Program-made: the position numbers and the translations under genes
Notes under the pieces: model-generated
Seen by the model: the letters and a program-made list of their open reading frames with translations, nothing else
What the model was told of the DNA's origin: nothing
Database searches by the model: none
Shown: piece after piece, positions 18,196-25,376 of the stretch
Numbering within the stretch: the stretch's first letter is position 1
Layout of the letters: every line of letters begins with the position of its first letter
Source: JAIVHA01 sp965367295
GTDB taxonomy: Bacteria > Pseudomonadota > Gammaproteobacteria > DSM-19610
DNA length: 34,065 nucleotides
Direction: 5' to 3'
Assembly: GCA_965367295.1 (NCBI GenBank)
Contig: CBDUHN010000038.1
Coordinates: 1-34,065 of the forward strand

Positions 18196-18848
18196 AAATC
18201 CAGCGAGAATTTCACCTTCGCCTATATTTCCGATTCGCATATCCAGCAGATCAAGGGCAACCAGTTCGTGCGCAATTTCGATCGTGGCCTGATGCGTGCC
18301 GTGGCGAAAGCGAATCTCATGGACCCCCAGCTGGGTCCGCAGTACTACAGCTTCGATCACAAGGGGGGGCACTTCGTGGTGTTGAACAGCGTCCTGACCT
18401 GTGACGACTGGACCTATAACTGCTGGTCCAGTGGTGCGGAGCGTATGGGGGTGATGGCCGGTCTCGATAACCCCAACGGCTCACCCTTCATGGTCGGTGA
18501 GCTGCAGCGTCAGTGGCTCAAGGAGGATCTCGATAAAGTGGGCAAGGATATGCCGGTGGTGGTGCTGTCCCATTCGCCGCTGTAGAAGATCTACAATGGC
18601 TGGAATTTCTGGACCGAAGATGCCGAGGAAACACAGGCCCTGCTCAAGCCCTTCGACAAGGTGACGGTGCTGTACGGCCATGTACACCAGATCCGGTACA
18701 ACCAGATCGGCAACATCAGTTTCAACTCCGCCATGGCCACTGCCTGGCCCTGGCCGTATCCGTCAACCTACCGGCAGGCAGCCAGTCACGTACCGAAACT
18801 GACGGTGAAGATGAACCGGGCCGATCCCTTCTTCGAGCGCGATGCCAC
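18196..18848 (+). pseudogene. Metallophosphoesterase relic with internal deletion and amber stop
   Basis: The frame starting at 18196 reads SSENFTFAYISDSHIQQIKG, the first metal-binding motif (Asp-x-His) of a calcineurin-like phosphoesterase. At about 18330 it jumps from ANLMDPQ to LGPQYYSFDHKGGHF. Members of the family as I recall them carry some 50-60 residues there, including the next metal ligands, so an in-frame deletion is likely. A TAG at 18583-18585 replaces a residue in SHSPL(stop)KIYNGWNFW; one base change from CAG (Gln) would explain it. The same frame then continues through LYGHVHQIRYNQIGN, the last metal motif, to NRADPFFERDAT. There the text becomes cytochrome sequence. Dead gene; the family call is strong. 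Confidence 0.82.
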
Positions 18849-19127
18849 GGCAGATATCCAGGACTGGGAAGCGGCTTTTGACAGCGTGGTCAAGGAGGGG
18901 CGGCAGGCCTTTACCGATCCCGGGCTGGGCAGCAATGGTGTGGTCTGTGCCCAGTGTCATCCCAACGCCGCCAACACCCACCCGGAAACCTACCCGAAAT
19001 TCCAGATGCAGCTGGGGCGGGTGGTCCCATGCGGGAGATGGTCAACTGGTGTATCCGCAATCCCCTTGAGGGAAAGGATCTGGCGGCAGACGATCCGCGG
19101 CTGCCTGCTGTTGCGCAGTGTCCTTGA
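18849..19127 (+). pseudogene. c-type cytochrome relic, C-terminal part
   Basis: Continuing in the metallophosphoesterase frame, the sequence reads WEAAFDSVVKEGRQAF, then VVCAQCHPNAANTHPETYPKF, with a CxxCH haem-attachment motif (CAQCH). Near 19028 the frame shifts, and the next frame gives MREMVNWCIRNPLEGKDLAADDPRL before a stop at 19125-19127. This ending resembles SoxA-like or related small c-type cytochromes, where NWCI.NP.EGK is typical. The N-terminus and signal peptide are missing. The fusion to the preceding phosphoesterase fragment is in frame but looks like a deletion scar rather than a designed fusion. Confidence 0.75.
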
Positions 19128-19129
19128 TC

Positions 19130-19153
19130 ATCCCCGCCCAGGCGGGGATTTTT
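19130..19153 (+). terminator. Rho-independent terminator closing the relic cluster
   Basis: ATCCCCGCC (19130-19138) and GGCGGGGAT (19141-19149) form a perfect GC-rich 9-base stem with a two-base loop as written, followed by a T run to 19153. It stands three bases after the cytochrome relic's stop. The palindrome also resembles short dispersed palindromic repeats, so it could be one of those reused as a terminator. Confidence 0.7.
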
Positions 19154-19539
19154 CAGTCTATCGATTCATCCCGGCCTTGCTACAAGTCGGCCCCGACACC
19201 GGGCCGCTTCACTATAAGCCACCTGTAGGTCCTGCTTCATACGGACGCTTTTGGTTCGGCGCTCATTCCCGCCAACATCGTGCGAATAAATTCCCACCGA
19301 CATAGGTGCCGTTTTTGCGGTGAGTCATTTTTTATCAGTGCTACACCCTGTCACAGTGCGAAAAATCCGCCCCTGAACATGTCCTGTTGTCACGGGTCGA
19401 TCCGGCTACTGAAAAGGTAATTCATAAGTATATAAGTGCCTATTTCTATAGTGTGAAAGCATGCTTAGATTTTTTTCTATGCCTGTGAGAGGATGCGAAT
19501 CCCATACACAACAATCGGTTTTTTATCGAGGGAAAAGCC
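19154..19539. other. Spacer between the relic cluster and the exporter operon
   Basis: No gene was recognised. The first 170 bases are GC-rich and may be further debris. The last 130 bases are AT-rich, and a TATAGT at 19447-19452 could be a -10 box for the downstream membrane-protein operon, although no fitting -35 box was found. A ribosome-binding site (GAGGGAAA) precedes the ATG at 19540. Confidence 0.4.
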
Positions 19540-19797
19540 ATGACGACCTCCAGTGCTACCGACACCCGATCCCCGCGGGCGCTCGCTTATACGCTGCTGT
19601 TGGGCGCCGCCAGCGCCGGTCTTTATCTGTTGCTGTACCTGTTTTCGGACCATCTGCCGGGACTCGCCGCTGCCGCCCGCGAGGGCGAAAAGCTCTATGC
19701 CCTGGTGCCGATATTGATTGCCCTGGTGTTCTCCTTTGTCCACGGTGCCTTTACCGGACATTTCTGGGACTTGCTTGGCTTGCGCGCCAAGAAATAA
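19540..19797 (+). CDS. Small two-helix membrane protein next to the TauE-Usp gene
   Basis: An 85-residue protein with two hydrophobic segments, about residues 14-36 (LAYTLLLGAASAGLYLLLYLF) split by a short charged loop from about 52-73 (LYALVPILIALVFSFVHGAF). It ends in a basic LRAKK tail. I do not recognise a named family. It ends 15 bases before the exporter/Usp fusion, whose ribosome-binding site GGAGGA lies in the gap, so the two are almost certainly one operon. An accessory or regulatory subunit of the exporter is a reasonable inference, without direct evidence. Confidence 0.82.
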   Translation: MTTSSATDTRSPRALAYTLLLGAASAGLYLLLYLFSDHLPGLAAAAREGEKLYALVPILIALVFSFVHGAFTGHFWDLLGLRAKK

Positions 19798-19812
19798 GGC
19801 GGAGGACAGAAG

Positions 19813-21765
19813 ATGGAAACCATTTCGTTTATCGATCTTACTGCCACCTCAGTGATCATCCTGTTCCTGGTGGGGTTCGTGGGGGGCATGGTCAGCGGAT
19901 TCATCGGTTCGGGCGGTGCCTTTGTGCTGACTCCGGCCATGATGACCCTGGGAGTGCCTGGTGTAGTGGCAGTGGCCAGCAATATGGCGCACAAGTTTCC
20001 CAAGGCGCTGGTAGGCGCCTACAAACGCAATAAGTACGGCCAGGTGGATGTGAAGCTTGGGGTGGTCATGGGCCTGTTTGCCGAGGTGGGTGTCCTGTTT
20101 GGCAAGCACGTCATGGTGGGGATTCGCGAGGCTCATGGCGCAGCCGGTACCAACCTGTACGTGTCCATGGTGTTCGTGGTGGTGCTGGCATTGGTGGGCG
20201 GTTTCGTGCTGCGCGACGGGATTCGGGAGCAACGGGGGGAAGGGGACCAGGCGGAACCGAAACCGCTCAATGCCCTGGCGCGCCGAGTACGCCAGCTGCA
20301 TATACCCGGCACCATGATTTATTTCAAAAGCATCGATGCCCGTATCTCCTTCCTGGTCATTGCACCACTCGGTTTCGCCACCGGCCTGCTGGCAGCCAGT
20401 ATCGCGGTGGGTGGTTTTATCGGCGTACCGGCCATGATCTATGTGCTGGGCTTGCCGGCATTGATGGCAAGTGCCACCGAGCTGGTGGTGGCCTTCGTAA
20501 TGGGGATGGGCGGCAGCCTGTTCTATGCGCTGGATGGTTTCGTCGATATCCGCCTGTCCATGATCATTCTCGCCGGCTCGTTGTTCGGCATCCAGATCGG
20601 GGCCATCGGTACCACCTATGTGAAAGACTATGTAGTGAAATTTGTAATGGCGTCCATCATGTTGCTGGTGCTGGTCAGTCGTTTCTTCTATATCCCGGGC
20701 TATCTGTCCGAGTTAGGTCGTATCGAGCAACTGGCCGCTGACACGGTTGAATTGCTCAATGGCATCGGCGAAGGCGCACTGATTTTTGCCCTGTTGTTCG
20801 GTGCGGTGATGATTCTGCATGCGCTATACAAGGGAATGCGTGAACACCGTCTCAGTCAGGCACAGGTACAGGTGGCTACGCCGGAAGTCGTACCGGTGGA
20901 GGAAGAGTCGGTGGCACCGAGTCCGCAGCTTTCCCCGCTGGGCCGCTTCGAACGTTTCCTGGTGGCCAGTGATGGTTCGGAATTCAGTGCCACCGCCGTA
21001 CGGGAAGCCATCAGCATGGCGAGGAAATGCGGTGCCCAGTTACATGTGATGTCGTTGCTGGCTACCGGTGCCGAGCACGAAGGACTGGGACAGGCCGTGC
21101 TCAAGGAGGAAATGGATACGGCGCAGGCGCACCTGGAACAGATCCAGGAGCAGGCGGCCGCTGCCGGGGTGTCCTGCGAAACCCATTTGATTCATGGTCA
21201 GACAGTGGATCGTGAAATCGTCGACCTGGCGGAACAGGTCAACGCGGACCTGATCGTGATGGGCCGCCGGGGTCGCCGTGGACTTGCGCGCATGATGCTG
21301 GGGCATGCCACGGCACAGGTGATTGGCCAGGCGCGTTGCAATGTCATGGTGGTGCCGCGTGCCGCCCGGATCGAGGCACGGCACATCATCCTGGCGACGG
21401 ATGGCTCGCGCTTTGCCGATTCCGCGGCTATTACCGCCGCCAGCCTTGCCAGTAGCTGTATGGCCAGAATCACGGTGGTATCGGTCACCGTGCCGAGTCA
21501 TGGTCCGGAACGTCGCGAGGAAGCGGAGCAGGCAGTGCAGCGGGTGCTGGAACATCTGCGCAGTGAGGGGATCGACGCGGAGGGTCGTGTGCTGCATGGG
21601 CGTCCGGACGAGATGATCGTGGCGGTGGCAAAAGAACAGCATGCCGATCTCATTATAACCGGCAGTCATGGCCGTTCCGGTCTGGAGCGCGTCCTGCTCG
21701 GCAGTACCTCCGAGCGCATCCTCAACGAATCCCCCTGCGCGGTATTGGTGGTGAAAGGCAGTTGA
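19813..21765 (+). CDS. TauE/SafE-family exporter fused to two universal stress domains
   Basis: A 650-residue fusion. Residues 1-340 form a TauE/SafE-type anion exporter with two hydrophobic bundles (about 12-136 and 178-340), each with Gly-rich segments such as GMVSGFIGSGGAF and GFIGVPAMIY. This family exports sulfite, sulfoacetate or related organosulfur anions. Residues of about 380-516 and 522-648 are two UspA domains. The second has a complete G-2x-G-9x-G-S ATP-binding loop (GSHGRSGLERVLLGS). In the first the final Ser/Thr is His (GRRGRRGLARMMLGH). The Usp pair should face the cytosol and may gate transport by nucleotide binding; that is inference. The start at 19813 has GGAGGA upstream. 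Confidence 0.92.
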   Translation: METISFIDLTATSVIILFLVGFVGGMVSGFIGSGGAFVLTPAMMTLGVPGVVAVASNMAHKFPKALVGAYKRNKYGQVDVKLGVVMGLFAEVGVLFGKHVMVGIREAHGAAGTNLYVSMVFVVVLALVGGFVLRDGIREQRGEGDQAEPKPLNALARRVRQLHIPGTMIYFKSIDARISFLVIAPLGFATGLLAASIAVGGFIGVPAMIYVLGLPALMASATELVVAFVMGMGGSLFYALDGFVDIRLSMIILAGSLFGIQIGAIGTTYVKDYVVKFVMASIMLLVLVSRFFYIPGYLSELGRIEQLAADTVELLNGIGEGALIFALLFGAVMILHALYKGMREHRLSQAQVQVATPEVVPVEEESVAPSPQLSPLGRFERFLVASDGSEFSATAVREAISMARKCGAQLHVMSLLATGAEHEGLGQAVLKEEMDTAQAHLEQIQEQAAAAGVSCETHLIHGQTVDREIVDLAEQVNADLIVMGRRGRRGLARMMLGHATAQVIGQARCNVMVVPRAARIEARHIILATDGSRFADSAAITAASLASSCMARITVVSVTVPSHGPERREEAEQAVQRVLEHLRSEGIDAEGRVLHGRPDEMIVAVAKEQHADLIITGSHGRSGLERVLLGSTSERILNESPCAVLVVKGS

Positions 21766-22390
21766 CCGGGCAGGGGATACCAGGATGCTCACCGCTATAC
21801 CGCTGTAATTTGTCGCGCACCGAACGGGTGTAGGGCAAGCGAAAAATACCGGCCTTCAAGCCGCCGCACAATGGTGTCGGCGGACCAGTGCTGCACTTTC
21901 CACAAGGCCTCGAGACGGAGGCGTTCCTGTGGTTCCGGACTATTGAAGGCTCCGGTATGCCTCATTGCACCGGCGCCTTGAATAGTGACATACCAGCGCA
22001 TAAGCCGATCCCCGGAGTCCATTGGAATGAATCGCGACGCTACACTACGCACAGGATGCCAGGATCATCCCGTTCATGCTCTCCTTACCGTGAAGCGATC
22101 AGCACTACATTGTGCTCCAGCGTCTGCAGAAAAGTGCGGAAGGCCTGGATGGAAGTGGAAAGGTCATTGTTGCAGGGGAAATACACATCCGTGCCCATCA
22201 GAAACCGCACAGCATCATTTCCCCCGTTTTGATTTCAATCAGCTCGAAGACTGCATGGGTACTATCTGGTGTGCTGTGCAAATCAGGGATGTTTCCGTTT
22301 TTTACCGGCAGTGAGCAGGGCACGATGGTGTTATGCTGCTGTAATGAAGTTGGTACACCGCTTCCCCTGATGCGAATGTGATATATACCC
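21766..22390. other. Gene-poor stretch with fragmentary minus-strand frames
   Basis: No recognisable gene. On the minus strand a frame at 21795-22052 (GTG start, 85 residues, containing RLEALWKVQHWSADTIVRRL) is free of stops. It contains the large hairpin described separately, so its protein-like look may be accidental. A second minus-strand frame of about 50 residues, ending at a stop near 22091, contains RFLMGTDVYFPCNNDLSTSI; a third runs from about 22392 to 22198. They may be pieces of one decayed gene, but I cannot name it. Confidence 0.4.
21861..21986. repeat. Two adjacent strong hairpins in a gene-poor spacer
   Basis: The first hairpin pairs CCGCCG (21861-21866) with CGGCGG (21878-21883), extended by CAC/GTG around a four-base loop with one bulged base. 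The second is an 18-base inverted repeat, 21939-21956 against 21969-21986, with 16 of 18 positions matching and a 12-base loop. The structure lies about 100-220 bases after the TauE-Usp stop. No T run follows, so an intrinsic terminator is unlikely; a REP/BIME-like element, an mRNA-stabilising 3' structure or a structured RNA are options. Confidence 0.6.
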
Positions 22391-23257
22391 ATGATGAATC
22401 CCCGAAAAATATTGCTCTGCTGTGACCTGGATCGCACCGTGTTACCCAATGGCCATGCGCCGGAGAATGATCTTGCCCGCCCGCTGTTTGCCCGCATTGT
22501 GGCCCGACCGGAAATCACCCTGGCCTATGTGAGCGGCCGTGATCAGTCATTGCTGCTGCAGGCGATTGCGGAGTACGACATCCCGGTGCCCGATTACGCC
22601 ATTGGCGATGTAGGGACCACGCTGTATCACATTGAAGCCGGACAGTGGCGCGAGGATCTGGCCTGGTCCGATCATGTCGGCGACGACTGGCAGGGTCGCA
22701 CCGCCGCATCATTGCATACTGATCTGCAGGATCTGGCGGGACTTCGCCTGCAGGAAGCGGAAAAGCAGAATCGACACAAACTCAGCTACTATGTGGCGAC
22801 AGACATCCCTGTTGATACGTTACTGAAGCAGGTGCAGGAACGGCTTGCCGCGCAGGGGATTTCCGCCAATCTGATCTGGAGTGTGGATGAGTTGCTGGAT
22901 ATCGGTCTGCTGGACGTGCTGCCGTCACGGGCCTCCAAGCGCCATGCGATCGAATTCCTTATGCAGCACGCCGGGTTTACTGCGGATAACACGGTGTTCG
23001 CGGGAGACAGTGGCAATGATCTACCCGTGCTGGCCAGCGGTATCCCTTCGGTGCTGGTGTGCAATGCCCAGGATGAGGTGCGTCGGGAGGCCTTGAGGCA
23101 GGCCCGGGACAATGGCTGCGAACAGGCGCTGTATTGCGCCGGCGGGTCATTTTTCGATCTCAATGGAAACTATACCGCGGGCATCCTGGAAGGGCTGGCC
23201 CATTTTCAACCGCTGACGCGTGACTGGATCGCAGCGGAGCTCGCGCAGCTGAGCTGA
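22391..23257 (+). CDS. HAD-IIB hydrolase, sucrose-phosphate-phosphatase-like
   Basis: A 288-residue HAD-superfamily phosphatase with motif I DLDRT at 12-16, where both Asp residues (nucleophile and acid/base) are present. The type IIB cap lies in the middle, and the C-terminal motif FAGDSGNDLPVL around residue 205 binds Mg2+. Overall it resembles the S6PP group, which includes sucrose-6F-phosphate phosphatase and mannosyl-3-phosphoglycerate or glucosyl-glycerol-phosphate phosphatases. These make compatible solutes. No sucrose-phosphate synthase or other glycosyltransferase is adjacent, so the substrate is open. Two ATG codons are adjacent at the start; the first is used. Confidence 0.88.
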   Translation: MMNPRKILLCCDLDRTVLPNGHAPENDLARPLFARIVARPEITLAYVSGRDQSLLLQAIAEYDIPVPDYAIGDVGTTLYHIEAGQWREDLAWSDHVGDDWQGRTAASLHTDLQDLAGLRLQEAEKQNRHKLSYYVATDIPVDTLLKQVQERLAAQGISANLIWSVDELLDIGLLDVLPSRASKRHAIEFLMQHAGFTADNTVFAGDSGNDLPVLASGIPSVLVCNAQDEVRREALRQARDNGCEQALYCAGGSFFDLNGNYTAGILEGLAHFQPLTRDWIAAELAQLS

Positions 23258-23349
23258 GCGGGGACCTGTTCCGAGTAGGCGGGAACAGAGGTGTTTCCCC
23301 GGTCCTGACGTGGTCCCGGGTATTCCAGGTGATAGAGGGAGGTGGTTTC

Positions 23350-23844
23350 ATGTCGCGGACAGGATGGAAAGCAACAACGGGCTGGTTGTGGTGCCTGATG
23401 GCCTTGCTGATGACGGGATGTTCCCTGTTGCCGCCGAAGCCGGAACCGCCACGCATCAGCCTGGTGGGGGTGCAGTTGCTGCAGTCCGAACTGCTGGAAT
23501 TGCGCTATGCCCTCAAACTGCGGGTTCGTAATCCCAATGATTTCCCGTTACGGATTCAGGGCATGGATTTTCAAATGGAACTGAACCGGATGCACTTCGC
23601 CGATGGCGTTTCCAATGCGGCGGTCGAAGTGCCGGCCTACGGTGAGGCGTTGCTGCAGGTGGAGGTTTCCTCCAGCCTATGGTCGATCGCGCGACAGTTG
23701 CGGGGTTTCGGTGAGGGAGGTACGGAATCGATCCCCTATCGCATGTACGGCAGGATTTCGATGGCCGGGCGCATGGCGGCCATTCCGTTTTCCTCGGAAG
23801 GTTCAATCCCGCTGGGAAATCCGCAGCAGATGCCGGTGCAATAG
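23350..23844 (+). CDS. LEA14-like (WHy domain) lipoprotein
   Basis: A 164-residue protein with a lipoprotein signal peptide: a hydrophobic core followed by the lipobox LMTGC, so Cys at about residue 24 should be lipidated. The mature part is a WHy/LEA type 2 beta-sandwich, with the characteristic YALKLRVRNPNDFPLRIQGMDF. Such proteins are associated with desiccation or envelope stress, and several gammaproteobacterial members are outer-membrane lipoproteins of unknown function. The start at 23350 is chosen over 23329 because GGGAGG lies just before it. It lies 92 bases after the HAD gene on the same strand. Confidence 0.88.
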   Translation: MSRTGWKATTGWLWCLMALLMTGCSLLPPKPEPPRISLVGVQLLQSELLELRYALKLRVRNPNDFPLRIQGMDFQMELNRMHFADGVSNAAVEVPAYGEALLQVEVSSSLWSIARQLRGFGEGGTESIPYRMYGRISMAGRMAAIPFSSEGSIPLGNPQQMPVQ

Positions 23845-23883
23845 GAAAAAAAACAGACCCGGCGCATGTGGTGCCGGGTCTGT
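23845..23883. terminator. Bidirectional terminator between convergent genes
   Basis: ACAGACCCGGC (23853-23863) pairs perfectly with GCCGGGTCTGT (23873-23883) around a nine-base loop. On the minus strand it is followed by a run of eight T, giving a strong terminator for the CBS gene. On the plus strand a short TTT follows, which may serve the LEA14 gene. Confidence 0.88.
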
Positions 23884-23900
23884 TTGTATCCGATCTCTGC

Positions 23901-24494
23901 TCAGGAGGCCAGTGCGGCTTCCACCTCGGCGAAGGAGTTGGCGATTTCGGTCGGTTCGAAGTGAATGTCGAGCTGGCGGCCGATCTGCTTGCTGGAGAAC
24001 ATGCCGCGAATGAGCGTTTTGCCGTTTCCGTCACGCTCCACCACCAGGGCATGCTGACGGCCGGCACGCATCAGGGTTCTGGCAATATCCCCAACACTGG
24101 CGCGTTCCACCTGCTGCATATCCAGCACTTCAATGTTTTCCTGCAATGTCATGATGTCACGCAGGAGAATGTCCTCGCGGCGGCCACCGACTTCCTGCAG
24201 GTAGCGCATGGGCTTTTCGGAGAGGATATCCGTTGCCGTGATGATACCGATGACCGCGTTGTACTGGTCGGTGACGAGCAACAGTCGCACGCCAGTGGAA
24301 ATCATGCGCTGATTGGCGGCGTCCAGGGTCGCACAGGGGCCCATGGTCATGGCGGCGACACGGCGAAAATCAGTCATTACATCGATGGCAGGCCTGTCAG
24401 CGGTGACATTGGATGGCAGGTCCTGCGGGGGTCTTTGATAGCTTATACCGGCTTCGAGAGGGGATTGGTTTAACGCATTGTACTGATCAAACAT
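23901..24494 (-). CDS. CBS-domain-pair protein
   Basis: A 197-residue soluble protein with two CBS motifs, about residues 35-95 (RLLLVTDQYNAVIGIITATDIL) and 108-185 (HALVVERDGNGKTLIRGMFS). A CBS pair forms a Bateman module that typically binds adenosine nucleotides such as AMP, ATP or SAM. There is no fused enzyme, channel or DNA-binding domain, so it must signal through partners. The first 30 residues look disordered and polar. It stands alone on the minus strand, with a strong terminator after it and a 152-base gap before the thioredoxin-HEAT gene. Confidence 0.9.
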   Translation of the reverse strand: MFDQYNALNQSPLEAGISYQRPPQDLPSNVTADRPAIDVMTDFRRVAAMTMGPCATLDAANQRMISTGVRLLLVTDQYNAVIGIITATDILSEKPMRYLQEVGGRREDILLRDIMTLQENIEVLDMQQVERASVGDIARTLMRAGRQHALVVERDGNGKTLIRGMFSSKQIGRQLDIHFEPTEIANSFAEVEAALAS

Positions 24495-24613
24495 ACCACT
24501 ACTTCCTTCCAGCGAGATGACGCTTTTTTAATAACGCAGCGTGCCGGGCATGACCAGCTAAAAAATTTTCGTCGCGTATTAGGGGAATCAATGAAAGCGA
24601 TGGGAAGACTGAG

Positions 24614-24642
24614 TACCTGATACATTGACTCAGGTATTTTTT
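24614..24642 (+). terminator. Orphan plus-strand Rho-independent terminator
   Basis: TACCTGA (24614-24620) pairs with TCAGGTA (24630-24636) around a nine-base loop and is followed by six T bases on the plus strand. No plus-strand gene precedes it: the nearest genes on both sides are on the minus strand. On the minus strand the stem has no T run, so it is not an obvious terminator for the thioredoxin-HEAT gene that ends at 24647. Confidence 0.6.
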
Positions 24643-24646
24643 GTTC

Positions 24647-25324
24647 TTACAACGGAGTGTGGTCGCTATTCAGTACACCATTTTCGGCCAGTGATTCGAG
24701 TCCTTCCCGCGCGATGTCCCGCACCTCCGCATCGGGGTCTTCGAGCAGTCGCTGTAACTCGCTCGCAACGACGGCTTCATGGCTCATGCTGAGATAATGT
24801 GCCGCATCACCGCGAATGCGGGCATCCTGATGATGGGTGAGTCTGATCAACCCGGGTACCAGTAATGCCATGCTGTCCGTTGTTGCCAGTTCCTCGACCA
24901 AGGCACCGGCACCGATGCGGATCGATAATTCGGTAGCGGGATCAGCCAGCAGTTCGATGATGCCGCGCAGATGGTCGCTGTCCCGGGTGAGGAATGCCTG
25001 GGCTTCCGGCAACTGGCTGTGGGTGATGAGTTCCACCAGGTAGTCCGCAAAGCCGTGGGGAGAGGAGGCGCGCTCGGTCCAATGCGCAAGTTCCTGTGGA
25101 GAATGCAGGCCGGTCAGTTGAAACGGGCCGATCTCAATCCAGGGTACGGAACGAATGCCGCGATGCGACGCTTCCTCGGTGGCCTGCTCGATATTGAAAA
25201 CCTGCAGTTCGCGCAGCTTGCCCTGCTTGATCAGTTCACCCATGCCCTGCAGTACGGTCGGACAATGGGGGCATTGGCTGGCGATGAACAGGGTGGCGCG
25301 GGGCGGTGTTTGTGGCTCGTTCAT
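24647..25324 (-). CDS. Thioredoxin-fold protein fused to HEAT-like repeats
   Basis: A 225-residue protein. Residues 8-85 are a thioredoxin-like domain with the redox motif CPHC in ASQCPHCPTV and the cis-Pro region SVPWIEIG. Residues of about 110-215 are helical HEAT/PBS-type repeats (IELLADPATELSIRIGAGAL, LIRLTHHQDARIRGDAAHYL, LLEDPDAEVRDIAREGL). No signal peptide is present, so it is cytoplasmic. The combination suggests a redox or chaperone function with protein binding through the repeats. The gene follows the PDC-sensor gene after 52 bases on the same strand. The CPHC motif differs from CGPC of classic thioredoxin and resembles DsbA or glutaredoxin-like types. Confidence 0.88.
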   Translation of the reverse strand: MNEPQTPPRATLFIASQCPHCPTVLQGMGELIKQGKLRELQVFNIEQATEEASHRGIRSVPWIEIGPFQLTGLHSPQELAHWTERASSPHGFADYLVELITHSQLPEAQAFLTRDSDHLRGIIELLADPATELSIRIGAGALVEELATTDSMALLVPGLIRLTHHQDARIRGDAAHYLSMSHEAVVASELQRLLEDPDAEVRDIAREGLESLAENGVLNSDHTPL

Positions 25325-25376
25325 GGTGATCCGATAATCCTGTCAGGTTGGCTGGATCGAGCGGGAGCCAGCCATG

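Noticed and set aside
18849..19127. A genuine phosphoesterase-cytochrome c fusion protein
   Set aside because: The phosphoesterase lacks central metal ligands and carries an amber codon, and the cytochrome is frameshifted, so the in-frame junction is better explained by deletion.
21795..22052. 85-residue minus-strand open frame with protein-like composition
   Set aside because: It starts at GTG without a clear ribosome-binding site, contains a long inverted repeat and matches no family that I know; kept only as part of the spacer description.
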